Below, in pieces: positions 1-9,171 of a DNA stretch of 64,000 bases (its first letter is position 1; each line of letters starts with the position of its first letter). Position numbers and translations under genes: made by a program. Below the pieces are notes generated by a model. The model saw only the letters and a program-made list of their open reading frames with translations, did no database searches and was not told the DNA's origin. The DNA comes from Streptomyces viridochromogenes (GTDB lineage: Bacteria; Actinomycetota; Actinomycetes; Streptomycetales; Streptomycetaceae): assembly GCF_001270495.1 (NCBI RefSeq), contig NZ_LGUR01000201.1, positions 1-64,000 of the forward strand, given 5' to 3'.

Positions 1-1
1 C

Positions 2-694
2 ACGGAACTGCTCAGCGGCGGTCAGGTCAGCCGGGCGATCATGGTCTCGGTCGGGGTCACGCTCGTCGGCACGCTGTTCTCCATGGCGGTGTCGGTGCTC
101 GCGGCCTACGGCCTGTCCCGGCCGGGGAGTCTGGGGCACCGGTTCTTCCTGATGACCATGATGGCGACCATGTTCTTCGGCGCCGGGCTCATTCCGACGT
201 ACCTGCTGGTGCAGTCGCTGGGCCTCACCGACACCTATCTGTCCCTGATCCTGCCGAGCGCGGTCAGCGTCTTCAACATCCTGGTGCTGCGGGCCTTCTT
301 CATGGGGATCTCGCCCGAACTCACCGAGTCGGCCCGCATCGACGGGGCCGGTGACCTGCGCATCCTCCTGACCATCATCATGCCGCTGTCCCGCGCCGTG
401 CTGGCCGTCATCTCGCTGTTCTACGCCGTCGGTTACTGGAGTGCCTGGTTCAACGCCTCCATCTACCTCACCGACCAGCAGATGATGCCGTTGCAGAACG
501 TGCTCATCCAACTGGTCCAGAAGAACACCGAGGCACCCACCGGCCTCCAGCAAGCGGTCCGTACCGGGCAACTGTCCGCGCTGGGACTGCAGATGGCCGT
601 CATGGTCCTCGCGCTGATCCCCGTCGCGGTCGCCTCCCCGTTCGTCCAGCGCCACTTCAAGAAGGGCATGCTCACGGGGGCGATCAAGGGCTGA
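2..694 (+). CDS. Sugar ABC transporter permease (CUT1, LplC/MalG type), 5' end outside window
   Basis: Membrane permease of a carbohydrate-uptake ABC transporter. The reading frame is open from base 2 and the codons before the first ATG at 41 read TELLSGGQVSRAI, so the gene starts upstream of the window; this is the C-terminal ~230 residues of a ~300-residue protein. Hydrophobic helices alternate with the permease EAA loop, seen as ELTESARIDGAGDLRILLTI near residues 105-125 of the visible part, which docks on the ATPase. The C-terminus ends in the usual FxxRHFKKGMLTGAIKG tail of LplC-like permeases. It is followed by a secreted GH74 xyloglucanase, so xyloglucan oligosaccharides are a reasonable guess for the substrate, but nothing in the permease proves this. 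The binding protein and first permease are presumably upstream. Confidence 0.9.
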   Translation, partial: TELLSGGQVSRAIMVSVGVTLVGTLFSMAVSVLAAYGLSRPGSLGHRFFLMTMMATMFFGAGLIPTYLLVQSLGLTDTYLSLILPSAVSVFNILVLRAFFMGISPELTESARIDGAGDLRILLTIIMPLSRAVLAVISLFYAVGYWSAWFNASIYLTDQQMMPLQNVLIQLVQKNTEAPTGLQQAVRTGQLSALGLQMAVMVLALIPVAVASPFVQRHFKKGMLTGAIKG

Positions 695-703
695 CGCCCT
701 TGA
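684..703 (+). terminator. Small hairpin overlapping the permease stop codon
   Basis: TCAAGGGC (684-691) and GCCCTTGA (696-703) pair perfectly around a 4-base loop and include the stop codon of the permease. It is compact and GC-rich but has no T-run, as is common for Streptomyces terminators. Confidence 0.4.
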
Positions 704-863
704 CCCGGCCCGCGCCGCAGAGCCCTCGGTCGTGGGTCCGCGACTTCGCTGTGGTGGCTCGCGCCCATGCGGCGGAGTCACACAGCGATACCGCTCCGCG
801 CAGACGAGAGCGCCCCTGAGAGCGTTTCACCTCCCCTTGTTCCCGCACGCGAAGAGGTATGTC

Positions 864-3077
864 ATGCACACGTTCCACCTCAGCAGAAGAGCAGTGCTCG
901 CCGGAACAGCTGCCACCGCCGCGGTCGCCACCCTGCCGGTCCTCCAGGGACGTGCGCAGGCCGCCGACAGCGGCACCGAGACCGCCGCTCCCGCCTACCG
1001 CTGGCGCAACGCGGTCCAGGGCGGTACCGGATTCGTCACCGGCGTCCTCTTCCACCCTTCCTGCCGCGGCCTCGCCTACGCCCGCACCGACATCGGCGGC
1101 GCCTACCGCTGGGACGACCGGACCGGCCGGTGGATCCCGCTCACCGATCACCTCGGCTGGGACGACTGGAACCTGCTCGGCGTCGAGGCCGTGGCCGTCG
1201 ACCCGGCCCACCCGAACCGGCTGTACCTCGCCCTCGGCGCGTACACGCAGTCGTGGGCCGGCAACGGGGCCGTGCTGCGGTCCGAGGACCGCGGTGCCAC
1301 CTGGAAGCGCACCGACCTCACCGTGAAGCTGGGCGGCAACGAGGACGGGCGGGGTGCGGGGGAGCGGCTGCTCGTCGATCCGCGGGACAGCGACACGCTG
1401 TGGCTGGGCACCCGGCACGACGGGCTGCTCAAGTCGACCGACCGGGGCGCCAGTTGGCAGGCCGTGAGCTTCCCGGCCGCGCCCGGCGCCACCGGCCAGG
1501 GCGTCACGCTCCTCGTCGCCGCGGGCCGTACGGTCTACGCCGGCTGGGGCGACTCCGACGGCAGCGCCGGCAAGCCCAACCTGTACCGCACCTCCGACGG
1601 CACGACCTGGGAGGCGGTCCCCGGGCAGCCCACCGGCACCGCGGCCAAGGTGCCGATCCGCGCCGCGTACGACCGCCACACCCGCGAGCTGTACGTGACG
1701 TACGCCAACGCGCCCGGCCCCAACGGCCAGTCCGACGGCAGCGTGCACAAGCTGCGCAGCACCAACGGCAAGTGGACCGAGGTCACCCCGGTGAAGCCGG
1801 GCGGAACCGCGACGGACGGGTCCACCGACTCCTTCGGCTACGGCGGTGTCGCCGTCGACGCCCGCCGCCCCGGCACGCTCGTCGTCTCCACGAACAACCG
1901 CTGGGCCGAGATCGACACCGTCTTCCGCTCCACGAACGGCGGCCGCACCTGGACGTCCCTGAAGGACCGGGCCGTACTCGACGTCTCCGAGACCCCTTAC
2001 CTCAAGTGGGGCGGGGACAAGCCCAAGTTCGGCTGGTGGATCCAGGCCCTCGCTCTCGACCCGTACGACTCGCAGCACGTCGTGTACGGCACCGGAGCGA
2101 CCCTCTACGGCACCCGCGACCTCAGGCACTGGGCGCCGCAGATCCGCGGCGTGGAGGAGGCGTCCATCCGCCAGCTGGTCTCGCCGCCGACCGGCGAGGC
2201 ACACCTGATCAGCGGCAACGGGGACATCGGGGTGATGTACCACGAGCGCCTCACGGCGTCGCCGTCGCGCGGCATGGCGTCGAACCCTGTCTTCGGCACC
2301 TGCACCGGCCTGTCGCTGGCCCCGGCCAAGCCGTCGTACGTGGTCCGGGCGGGCTGGGGCAACGACGGCAACGGCGCCTACTCGAACGACGGCGGCAGGA
2401 TCTGGGCCCCCTTCGAGACGCAGCCCGCCATCGCCAAGGACGCGCCGGGGCCGATCGCCACCAACGCCGACGGCAGCGTGCTGCTGTGGTCCTTCGGCAC
2501 GGCGAATCCCGGATACCGCTCGGCCGACAACGGCGCCACCTGGTCCGTGGTCGCCTCCTTCCCCAAGGGCGCCGCCCCGATCGCGGACCCCGTCGACCCG
2601 ACCCGCTTCTACGCCTTCGACACCACGACCGGCACGGTGTTCGCCAGCACCGACAGCGGCCGGACCTTCACCGCGCGGGCCACCGGCCTGAGCACGGGCG
2701 ACAGCGAGTTCCAGCTGACGGCTGCTCCGGGCCGCACCGGCGACCTGTGGCTCAGCCTCAAGGGGAACGGCCTCTACCGCTCGACCGACGCAGGCGCGAC
2801 CTTCGCCAAGGTCAGCAGCTGCCACGCCGCACACACCCTGGGCTTCGGCAAGGCCGCCAGGGGTGCTTCCTACCCGGCGATCTACATGGTCGGCGCCATC
2901 GAGAGCTTCAACGCCGTCTACCGCTCCGACGACGAGGCGAAGACCTGGACGCGGATCAACGACGACCAGCACCAGTGGGGCTGGACCGGAGCCGCCATCA
3001 CCGGTGACCCGCGCGTGTACGGCCGGGTCTACGTCTCCACCAACGGACGCGGAGTGCAGTACGGGGAGCCCGCCTGA
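864..3077 (+). CDS. Secreted GH74 xyloglucanase (first of three)
   Basis: Endo- or oligoxyloglucanase that cuts the beta-1,4-glucan backbone of xyloglucan outside the cell. The ATG at 864 is chosen over the upstream in-frame ATG (732) because GAAGAGG precedes it and it opens a Tat signal (LSRRAVLAG, AxA cleavage site near residue 32). The 737-residue product has the tandem beta-propeller repeats of GH74 (repeated RSTDRG/STDSG Asp-box-like turns). The conserved N-terminal catalytic Asp lies in YARTDIGGAYRW; the second is expected in the GDIGV segment near residue 460. There is no binding module, unlike the CBM13-bearing paralogue at 13.7-16.3 kb. It follows the sugar permease on the same strand with a 169-base gap. 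No clear operator is seen; the sequence around 815-835 is only vaguely like the LacI-type palindromes elsewhere. Confidence 0.93.
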   Translation: MHTFHLSRRAVLAGTAATAAVATLPVLQGRAQAADSGTETAAPAYRWRNAVQGGTGFVTGVLFHPSCRGLAYARTDIGGAYRWDDRTGRWIPLTDHLGWDDWNLLGVEAVAVDPAHPNRLYLALGAYTQSWAGNGAVLRSEDRGATWKRTDLTVKLGGNEDGRGAGERLLVDPRDSDTLWLGTRHDGLLKSTDRGASWQAVSFPAAPGATGQGVTLLVAAGRTVYAGWGDSDGSAGKPNLYRTSDGTTWEAVPGQPTGTAAKVPIRAAYDRHTRELYVTYANAPGPNGQSDGSVHKLRSTNGKWTEVTPVKPGGTATDGSTDSFGYGGVAVDARRPGTLVVSTNNRWAEIDTVFRSTNGGRTWTSLKDRAVLDVSETPYLKWGGDKPKFGWWIQALALDPYDSQHVVYGTGATLYGTRDLRHWAPQIRGVEEASIRQLVSPPTGEAHLISGNGDIGVMYHERLTASPSRGMASNPVFGTCTGLSLAPAKPSYVVRAGWGNDGNGAYSNDGGRIWAPFETQPAIAKDAPGPIATNADGSVLLWSFGTANPGYRSADNGATWSVVASFPKGAAPIADPVDPTRFYAFDTTTGTVFASTDSGRTFTARATGLSTGDSEFQLTAAPGRTGDLWLSLKGNGLYRSTDAGATFAKVSSCHAAHTLGFGKAARGASYPAIYMVGAIESFNAVYRSDDEAKTWTRINDDQHQWGWTGAAITGDPRVYGRVYVSTNGRGVQYGEPA

Positions 3078-3339
3078 TACCCGACCTGGGCGAAGCTCGA
3101 ACCTCCCCCAGGCGTACGGGAGTTCGGCTGGCTGGGCAGGCTCCCGGAGCTGATGCAGGCAGGCGGCATCGGCGTGGTCCTCGCCCCCCACCTCAATCGC
3201 CCCGCCCTGGATGGGCCGGCTGCACGTGTTCGGAGAGCCGGATGCCGAGAGGGGCGTCGTCACGCATCACACCCTGGTACGGCCGGGCGGCGATCAGCCC
3301 CGCTGATGGAGCAATCACTCGCAGAACAGAGGAAACTGC

Positions 3340-4446
3340 ATGAGAAAGTCTTGGATTCTCCCCCTGATCACGCTTGTCGCCACCGCGCTCGGGGTGACAG
3401 CGGCAGGTGTGGCCCCTGCCTCCGCCGCCTCCGACACGCCTTTGCGGGTCATGCCGTTGGGCGACTCGATAACCTGGGGCGTGGGAAGCAGTACGGGCAA
3501 CGGCTACCGCGCGCCGTTGTGGAACCGGCTCGCAGCGGACGGCCATCCCCTGGACTTCGTGGGCACGGTGCGGAACGGTTCGATGTCCGATCCGGACAAC
3601 GAAGGCCACTCCGGGTACCGCATCGACCAGATCGCCGCGCTCGCCGACGCCTCACTGACCCGCTACCGGCCCAACGTGGTGACGCTGCACATCGGTACCA
3701 ACGACCTCCAAGGAGCCTCCGAGGTCGACAGCGCCATCGCCCGGCTGAGGTCGCTGGTCAACCAGATCACCGCCGACGTCCCCGACGCCACCGTCCTCGT
3801 CGCCTCCCTGGTCGTGTCCACCAGCAGCTCGGAGGAGCGGTGGCGGGGCACGTACAACCAGGCCACCCGGCAAATCGTCAGCGACGCGCAGGCCGCGGGC
3901 AGACGCGTCGCGTTCGTCGACATGAGCAGTCTGACCACGGCCGACCTGGCCGACCCCCTGCACCCCAACGACTCGGGCTACCAGAAGATGGCCGACGCCT
4001 TCCACCGTGGTGTCCAGTCCGCGGACAGCGCCGGGTGGCTGAAGAACCCCGCTCCCGCGCCCGCCCGCGTGCAGTCCGGCATCGCCGGCAAGTGCATGGA
4101 CGTCAACGGTGCCGGCACCGCCGACGGGACCGCCGTCCAGACGTGGAGCTGCGGCGACGGCGCCAACCAGTACTGGTCCGCCTACACCGACGGCACCCTG
4201 CGCTCCCTGGGTAAATGCCTCGACGCCGCCGGCGGGGCCACCGCCAACGGCACCAAGGTGCAGCTCTGGACCTGCCACGGCGGTGCCAACCAGGTCTGGC
4301 AGCCCTACAACGGCGGATACCGCAACCCCGCCTCCGGCCGCTGCCTCGATGTTCCGGGCTCCTCCACGGCCGACGGCACACAGCTCGTGCTGTGGGACTG
4401 CAACGGCGGCTCCAACCAGAAGTGGACCACTCTGACCGCCGGATGA
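3340..4446 (+). CDS. Secreted SGNH-hydrolase esterase (CE3-like) with C-terminal CBM13
   Basis: Probable carbohydrate acetyl esterase, 368 residues. A Sec signal (MRKSWILPL..., cleavage near APASAA) is preceded by the ribosome site AGAGGAAACTG. The SGNH blocks are visible: GDSIT (nucleophile Ser), the GHSGYR segment, HIGTNDL, and DPLHPNDSGY carrying the catalytic Asp/His. Order and spacing resemble family CE3 acetylxylan esterases. From about residue 245 there is a ricin-B/CBM13 trefoil with three repeats of the GKCxD...W.C..G.NQ.W type. The last ~85 codons plus stop and terminator are duplicated, inverted, near 56.7-57.0 kb at about 97% identity. The substrate (acetylated xylan or xyloglucan) is inferred from the neighbourhood. 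Confidence 0.88.
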   Translation: MRKSWILPLITLVATALGVTAAGVAPASAASDTPLRVMPLGDSITWGVGSSTGNGYRAPLWNRLAADGHPLDFVGTVRNGSMSDPDNEGHSGYRIDQIAALADASLTRYRPNVVTLHIGTNDLQGASEVDSAIARLRSLVNQITADVPDATVLVASLVVSTSSSEERWRGTYNQATRQIVSDAQAAGRRVAFVDMSSLTTADLADPLHPNDSGYQKMADAFHRGVQSADSAGWLKNPAPAPARVQSGIAGKCMDVNGAGTADGTAVQTWSCGDGANQYWSAYTDGTLRSLGKCLDAAGGATANGTKVQLWTCHGGANQVWQPYNGGYRNPASGRCLDVPGSSTADGTQLVLWDCNGGSNQKWTTLTAG

Positions 4447-4498
4447 CCCCCGCTCCCGGGATCTGAGCCCTCTCCGGGCTCAGATCCCGGGAGAACAC
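4228..4498. repeat. Left copy of a ~270-bp inverted repeat (CBM13 tail plus terminator)
   Basis: This stretch holds the last CBM13 repeats of the SGNH gene, its stop and its terminator. It matches the reverse complement of about 56694-56964 with roughly seven mismatches (counted by eye, ~97%). Identity fades just outside both ends. Confidence 0.85.
4453..4493 (+). terminator. Strong 18-bp hairpin terminator after the SGNH-CBM13 gene
   Basis: CTCCCGGGATCTGAGCCC (4453-4470), loop TCTCC and GGGCTCAGATCCCGGGAG (4476-4493) form a perfect 18-bp stem just after the stop codon. The same hairpin recurs at 56701-56737, as part of a larger inverted duplication. Confidence 0.9.
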
Positions 4499-4962
4499 CG
4501 GTGCCGGATCCCGCTGGGGACGGCACCGGCTGCGGTCGGCTCATACATGGCAGGACAGCGAGGACAAGCATCGTACGACTGTGCGCAGAGTCGATATCGG
4601 CGCGCTTGACCAGGTAGGCGTCGACTCTCTTCCCGGCGCAGTCGGCCCGGGGACCTCGACGGTCAAGGCGGTGTTGAGCGGAAGGTCTCCGGGCCGTTCG
4701 CGACGCGGGGCCCATCCGAGTTGCTCCCCGACGGCTCGCCATGAGTGTCGTTCCGCTTCGGGCCCACCGTCCTCGCGGCCCAGGGCGGCCTACAACAACC
4801 TGGTCGAACTCTGCCTGGTCGGCGTCCACCAACTCGCCATGGACCGACTGGCGTTCGTCCTGGGTCGCCGCGTCCGTCGCGAACGACGGCGTTTCGAGGA
4901 GATGGTGGGGTTTCGGGCTGGAGACATCCAGGTCAGAAGCCGCATGGGTGCACAAGGTCCCT
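4499..4962. other. Gene-free stretch before the tRNA-Gly fragment
   Basis: About 460 bases with no frame that has both a ribosome site and a recognisable product. Overlapping open frames on both strands are compositional. No repeats were recognised. Confidence 0.5.
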
Positions 4963-5009
4963 CGCTTCCCAAGCTGAGAGCGCGAGTTCGATTCTCGTCA
5001 CCCGCTCCA
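4963..5009 (+). other. 3' fragment of tRNA-Gly(CCC): likely attachment-site remnant
   Basis: CGCTTCCCAAGCT followed by GAGAGCGCGAGTTCGATTC and TCGTCACCCGCTCCA reads as the anticodon loop (TTCCCAA, anticodon CCC), variable region, T-arm and acceptor 3' strand of a Streptomyces tRNA-Gly. The 5' half is missing: no GCGGGTG acceptor partner or D-arm lies upstream. A 3' tRNA piece of this length is what integration at a tRNA gene leaves at the far end of an element. A rho-independent hairpin follows at once, and an integrase C-terminal remnant reads toward it from the right. Confidence 0.75.
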
Positions 5010-5014
5010 ACACG

Positions 5015-5041
5015 AACCCCCGGGTCATGGTCCCGGGGGTT
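5015..5041 (+). terminator. Hairpin after the tRNA-Gly fragment
   Basis: AACCCCCGGG (5015-5024) pairs with CCCGGGGGTT (5032-5041) around a 7-base loop. Such a hairpin normally follows an intact tRNA gene, so it was probably carried with the tRNA 3' end. Confidence 0.75.
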
Positions 5042-5050
5042 GTCTATTGT

Positions 5051-5345
5051 CTAGACCCGGGGGGAGGGCGCGCACCACAACGGGCCATGGGGCCGCTGCT
5101 TGCGGCCTGTGGGTGTCGGAGTGCTGAGGGATGCCTGCTCGTAGGACCGGCCTACGCGGACCATCGTGTCACTGAGGGCGCGCGCGAGCGGGTCGTCAGG
5201 GTGGGTCCGGTGTGACGAAGTTCGTAGAAGCGGAAGCCGTCCGGGAGGGCGAAGGAGGTGCGCCGAAAGGGCACCCTCTCGCAGAGGAAGACCAGTGCGC
5301 CGGGCTCCTCCTCGGCGGACCAGGCGCATATCGGCACTGGCCGTC
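5051..5345 (-). pseudogene. C-terminal remnant of a tyrosine recombinase (integrase)
   Basis: On the minus strand one frame reads PGALVFLCERVPFRRTSF, then LPDGFRFYELRHTGPTLTT; a second frame continues DTMVRVGRSYEQAS. These match the C-terminal catalytic part of Streptomyces phage/AICE integrases (consensus LRHTGxTLxxRSGATLxDTMVRAGQSSEKAA followed by IYQH), including the Arg-His of box II. The frames are offset, a short piece between RRTSF and LPDGF is missing, and the Tyr-containing end is degenerate, so it cannot be functional. It ends about 40 bases from the tRNA-Gly fragment, the usual place for an integrase next to its attachment site. An N-terminal integrase remnant on the same strand lies at 56968-57251. 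Confidence 0.7.
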
Positions 5346-5459
5346 ACGGTCGTGGGAGCAGGCGCACGCCTCGGGAAAGTGAGGTCGAGCACCTGTGTGC
5401 AGCGCCGGTCGGCAGGGGTCCGGCCGCATGGTGCGGCGTCGGAGAGGGGGGTGGAGGCG

Positions 5460-8288
5460 CTACTGGGAGAACGAGAAGTACAGGGTTCGGCCGTAGTCGC
5501 CCGTCGCCGTGGTGGGGCTGCCGCTGGGGCCGAGCGCGGACGGTGCGTCGAACTTGGTGCCGATGGCCGGGATGGCGTCGAGGAACGACAGGTCTCCCTT
5601 CGGGAAGGGCGGCGCGGTATGGCGGGGGTCGGGTCCGAACCGGGGGGTGAAGAGGCGAAGGTAGAGGTTCTCGTCCTCGGAGACCATGGTGATGCGTCCG
5701 GCGGTGGTGCGCAGGGACGCCCAGCGGACGTCCGCGTGGTAGCCCTTGAACTCCGGGTACACCCAGCCGTCGGCACCGGTCGCGGTGTCGTTGTACTGCT
5801 TCGTCCAGACGTCCGTCGCGACGCCGCGCAGCCGGTTCTTCCACACCCTGTGCGGTCCGTGGCCGAGCCATGTCACGCCGGTCACCTGCGATTCGGGATG
5901 GTCGAAGCCGACGCCGAAGAGGTCGTGCTCGCCGGTGAGGTGGTAGCGGTAGTCCAACTGCAGCCAGCCGCTGGGGTGCAGGCGCCACCGGACGTGGCGC
6001 AGGACGCCGGAGTACTCGGCCTCCACCGTGTAGCCGTTGCCGTCGGGCCCGTGCGTCAGCCGGTTGAGGTCGGCCGTTCCGGTGGTGGGCAGCGGGCCGC
6101 GAGACAGCGCGAAGTCCCTCCCTCGGTGGGTGACGCCGGCCAGCATGCCCGTCGTGGCGTCGAGCGTGACCGTGGTGTGGCGGGATGTGAGGGTGAGCCT
6201 GTTGTCCGTGAGGGTGCCGCGTACTGCGGGGCCCGGGCCCGTCCGTACCAGCCGTCGGGCCTGGTCGGCGGCGGATGTGATGGTCCAGGTCCAGCTGCGG
6301 ATCTCGCGACCGTCGGCGTCCGTGACGGTGAGCGCCATGGCGTCGGCGCGTCGCCAGCCGTACGGCAGGGGCAGGCGCAGCACTCCTTGCGCGCCGGGCT
6401 CGATGTCCGGCGCGGAGGCGGTGCCCTGAGCGCGCACCGTGTGGCCGTCCCGCCGCTGCGACGGGGTGCGGAAGTCCAGGAGCCGCCAAGTGAACCGGCA
6501 GGTACGGGTGTTGGTGAAGGCGTAGTGGTTGGTGAGGCTGATCTGCCCGTCGAAGTCGTCCGGCAGGCCGGAGGTGAACCGCTCCGGCTCGGCTAGTTGT
6601 ACGGGAGACCAGATGTCCTTGATCGTGTGGAAGCTGGCCTCCTTCTCGCGGAAGGGGCCGAGGATGCCGTCGGGTGCGGCGTTGCCCGCCACGTCGATGG
6701 CGCCGCCGAGGTCGTCCCGCACGATGCCCTCGTCGATCAGTGACCACAGGAAGCCGCCGGCGGAAAGCCGTTCACGGCCCATCAGCTTCCAGTAGTCGTC
6801 GAGCCCCGCGCCGGCGCCGCCGTCGTAGAGGCCGTGGAGGAACTCGGTGGGCATGAAGACGTCCCCCCGTTCCTGGAGGATGCGGCGCGTGCTGTCGTAC
6901 GTCTCGTAGTGGTCGGTGTTGATGCCGCCGAAGTTCGCCCAGGGGTGGAGAACGGTGCGCCGCTGGGGGTCGTGGCGGGCGTAGTCGTCGTCGAGGGCGG
7001 TGTTCCAGCCGCCTTCGTTGCCGTTGCACCAGAACAGGATCGACGGGTGGTTGACATCGCGGGTGACCATCGAGGTGACGAGGGGCCTGCCTGCCGCTTC
7101 GTCGTAGGACTTCTGCCAGCCGGCCAGTTCGTCGAGCACGTACAGCCCGAGTTCGTCGGCGAGGTCGAGGAAGTGCGTGTCCGGCGGGTAGTGGGACATC
7201 CGGACCGCGTTCATGTTCATCTCCTGCATCAGGAGGATGTCCTTGCGGCTGATGCGCGCGCTGGTCGCCCGGCCGGACGTGGGCCAGATGGTGTGCCGGT
7301 TGGCTCCTTTGAGGAGGATCTTTACGCCGTTGACGTACACGCCGTCGCCGGGGCGCACGTCGACGGTGCGGAAGCCGAATCTCTCGTCGACGCGGTGGAC
7401 GGTGCGGTCGTCGCCGGCGCGGAGCGCGACCTCGACGCGGTAGAGGTGCGGGGTCTCCGCCGTCCACTGCCGGGGGGAGTCGACGGCGGTCCTGAGTGTC
7501 ACCGTCGTGTCGCCGGGAGCGACGGCCGCGGTGAACGGGGCGCCGACCGGGCGCCCGGAGAGGTCGGTGACTTGGGCGGTGAGACGGTCGGCGGAGCCGG
7601 TACCCGACAGATGGGCGTCGATCCGCAGCGTGCCGTCGGCGCGGGCGTCGACGGCGATGCGTTCGATGTGCTGGAGCGGGAACGCCTCGAGATGGACGGG
7701 GCGGTAGATGCCGCCGAAGTTCCAGTAGTCCCCGAGGCGTTCGGCCCGGTTGACGGAGTCGTCGGTGGACTCCTTGCTGACCGTCACCTCCAGGAGGTTG
7801 TCCTGGCCCGGACGCAGCTTGCCGGTCACCTCGTGACGGAACCGGTAGAAGCCGCCGCGGTGGACGGGCCCGGCCGACTCGCCGTTGATCCACGCCTCGG
7901 TCTCGGTCATCGACCCCTCGAACACGAGGAAGACGCGTCTGTCACGCCATTGGGCGGGGGGCGTGAAGGTGTGCCGGTAGCGGCCCTCCTCCTCCGGGAC
8001 CAGATTCCACCCGTAGTTGTACGTGCCGTATCCGTGGAACTCCCAGTTGGACGGAACCGGGATGCTGCCCCAACTGCCGCTGCGCCGCCCGCTGGTGCAC
8101 AGGAAGTCCCAGTCGACCGGGTGGTCGGCGTCCTCTCCGGACAGATACAGGCGCTCGGTGCGCGTGGAAGCGTCCGTTCCGTCGGCCATCTCGGCCTCGG
8201 CGGCCCGGGCCGAGCCCGTGGGAAGGCCTCCGGCGAGGGCCGCGCCGGCTGCGCCCAGGATCAGGACGCCACGGCGTGACAATTGCAT
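5460..8288 (-). CDS. Secreted GH2 glycoside hydrolase (beta-galactosidase-like)
   Basis: Exo-acting retaining glycosidase of family 2, 942 residues. The start ATG at 8288 is used because GGAG precedes it and it opens a Tat signal (QLSRRGVLILG, cleavage near SARAAE); the longer frame has no signal. GH2 order is complete: jelly-roll sugar-binding domain with PSNWEFHGYGTYNY, immunoglobulin-like domain, TIM barrel with acid/base Glu in FWCNGNEGG and nucleophile Glu in MPTEFLHG, then the long C-terminal beta-galactosidase domains. Secretion is unusual for GH2 and suggests action on polymer or large oligomers, such as galactose side chains of xyloglucan or arabinogalactan; exact specificity cannot be read from sequence. 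A LacI-type palindrome lies about 85 bases upstream. Confidence 0.9.
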   Translation of the reverse strand: MQLSRRGVLILGAAGAALAGGLPTGSARAAEAEMADGTDASTRTERLYLSGEDADHPVDWDFLCTSGRRSGSWGSIPVPSNWEFHGYGTYNYGWNLVPEEEGRYRHTFTPPAQWRDRRVFLVFEGSMTETEAWINGESAGPVHRGGFYRFRHEVTGKLRPGQDNLLEVTVSKESTDDSVNRAERLGDYWNFGGIYRPVHLEAFPLQHIERIAVDARADGTLRIDAHLSGTGSADRLTAQVTDLSGRPVGAPFTAAVAPGDTTVTLRTAVDSPRQWTAETPHLYRVEVALRAGDDRTVHRVDERFGFRTVDVRPGDGVYVNGVKILLKGANRHTIWPTSGRATSARISRKDILLMQEMNMNAVRMSHYPPDTHFLDLADELGLYVLDELAGWQKSYDEAAGRPLVTSMVTRDVNHPSILFWCNGNEGGWNTALDDDYARHDPQRRTVLHPWANFGGINTDHYETYDSTRRILQERGDVFMPTEFLHGLYDGGAGAGLDDYWKLMGRERLSAGGFLWSLIDEGIVRDDLGGAIDVAGNAAPDGILGPFREKEASFHTIKDIWSPVQLAEPERFTSGLPDDFDGQISLTNHYAFTNTRTCRFTWRLLDFRTPSQRRDGHTVRAQGTASAPDIEPGAQGVLRLPLPYGWRRADAMALTVTDADGREIRSWTWTITSAADQARRLVRTGPGPAVRGTLTDNRLTLTSRHTTVTLDATTGMLAGVTHRGRDFALSRGPLPTTGTADLNRLTHGPDGNGYTVEAEYSGVLRHVRWRLHPSGWLQLDYRYHLTGEHDLFGVGFDHPESQVTGVTWLGHGPHRVWKNRLRGVATDVWTKQYNDTATGADGWVYPEFKGYHADVRWASLRTTAGRITMVSEDENLYLRLFTPRFGPDPRHTAPPFPKGDLSFLDAIPAIGTKFDAPSALGPSGSPTTATGDYGRTLYFSFSQ

Positions 8289-8371
8289 GACATCTCCAGC
8301 CTTCAGAAACCATCGGGAGGGAACAGCGGGGACGTGCGCATAGTCGACGGGTCCGGGTCGGCACACGGTCG

Positions 8372-8385
8372 TCGAAGCGCTTGCG
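8372..8385. promoter_or_regulatory. LacI-type operator upstream of the GH2 gene
   Basis: TCGAAGCGCTTGCG, an imperfect version of the TCGAAGCGCTTCGA palindrome seen at 9127, 30927 and 31172. It sits 84 bases before the GH2 start codon, where a repressor site is plausible. Confidence 0.6.
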
Positions 8386-8756
8386 TCGGCAACGCCGCAG
8401 ATCAGAGCGCATCCGCAGGAGCGATGACGACATTAGGAGTCGAATGAATCGAACACAAGATGGCAGCCGCCGGCAGGTGCCTCGGAATCGCAAAGTCGGC
8501 GTCGGCGCTGCAAGCCTTGGCGCGGCGAGCTTCGAGGGCGGCCCCGTGCCAGATCCTGCGGGAACCACGGGGTAACACCGGGACCCAGTCGACCGCACGC
8601 CAGGCACCGACGGCTCCACCGCAGGTCAGCTCCCGAGCGACCCCACATGCACATGGCAGCCGGCCCATGGATCAGGGCCGCTCCCCTGTACGACTCGTTC
8701 GACGTCGACTACTGGGTCACGCGCGTCAGTAACCGGCCGGCCCTGAGGAGTCACGC
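8386..8756. other. Gene-free stretch between GH2 and the small conserved gene
   Basis: No supported gene in about 370 bases. It contains the upstream region of the divergent GH2 gene and the ribosome site CTGAGGAG of the following gene. Confidence 0.5.
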
Positions 8757-9032
8757 ATGAGGCAGCAGGTTCTGGTCCTCTATCTCGCGACGTCGGCGCT
8801 GGACTCCCCCGTTGTCGGCTGGTCCCGCTACGACGGGACGGGCCGGACCCGTCCGACGACCGGTGACAGCGACGAGCCGCCCTATTCCACCGGGCTTGGT
8901 GCGTTGCTGGACGGGTGGCGTCTGTTCCAGGCCTCCCAACTGCTGCCCCCGCAGCCCGGTCACGAGTACGACGTCTCCTTCCTGAAGCACGAGTTCTTCT
9001 TCGAGAAGGTGGAGGACGGCCTTCGCCTTTGA
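8757..9032 (+). CDS. Small conserved hypothetical protein, 91 residues
   Basis: I recall similar short proteins in many Streptomyces (MRQQVLVLYLATSALDSPVV start, GW.RYDGTG, YDVSFLKHEFFFEKVE end), but know no function. The start is supported by CTGAGGAGTCACGC just upstream. No signal peptide or membrane segment; several conserved aromatic residues suggest a compact cytosolic fold. It stands between two secreted-enzyme genes with no sign of co-transcription. Confidence 0.65.
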   Translation: MRQQVLVLYLATSALDSPVVGWSRYDGTGRTRPTTGDSDEPPYSTGLGALLDGWRLFQASQLLPPQPGHEYDVSFLKHEFFFEKVEDGLRL

Positions 9033-9126
9033 CGCAGGTCAACGCTTCGACAGAACTCCCTGCGTTTATCTGTCTCACCCTCGTGTAGACCGTTTCGAGA
9101 AAGAGATTGCTACAGCCCGGTTACGT

Positions 9127-9140
9127 TCGAAGCGCTTCGA
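9127..9140. promoter_or_regulatory. Perfect LacI-type palindrome upstream of the CE2-like esterase
   Basis: TCGAAGCGCTTCGA is a perfect 14-bp palindrome ending 31 bases before the preferred start codon at 9172. A repressor bound here would cover the promoter/leader. Confidence 0.75.
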
Positions 9141-9171
9141 CAATATGGTGCGACGAATGAAGGGCATGTAT

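Noticed and set aside
815..835. LacI-type operator before the first GH74
   Set aside because: GAGAGCGTTTCA has only partial symmetry and does not match the other palindromes well enough.
684..3263. 859-residue minus-strand open frame over the first GH74
   Set aside because: Shadow of GH74; the plus strand has signal peptide, ribosome site and family motifs.
4936..5009. A complete tRNA gene
   Set aside because: Only the anticodon loop to the 3' end fits; no D-arm or 5' acceptor strand is present upstream.
4581..5054. Plus-strand frame over the tRNA-Gly fragment
   Set aside because: No family resemblance, and it reads through the tRNA T-arm and terminator.
8402..8668. Several short frames upstream of the small conserved gene
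   Set aside because: No ribosome sites, no conserved features, overlapping frames on both strands.
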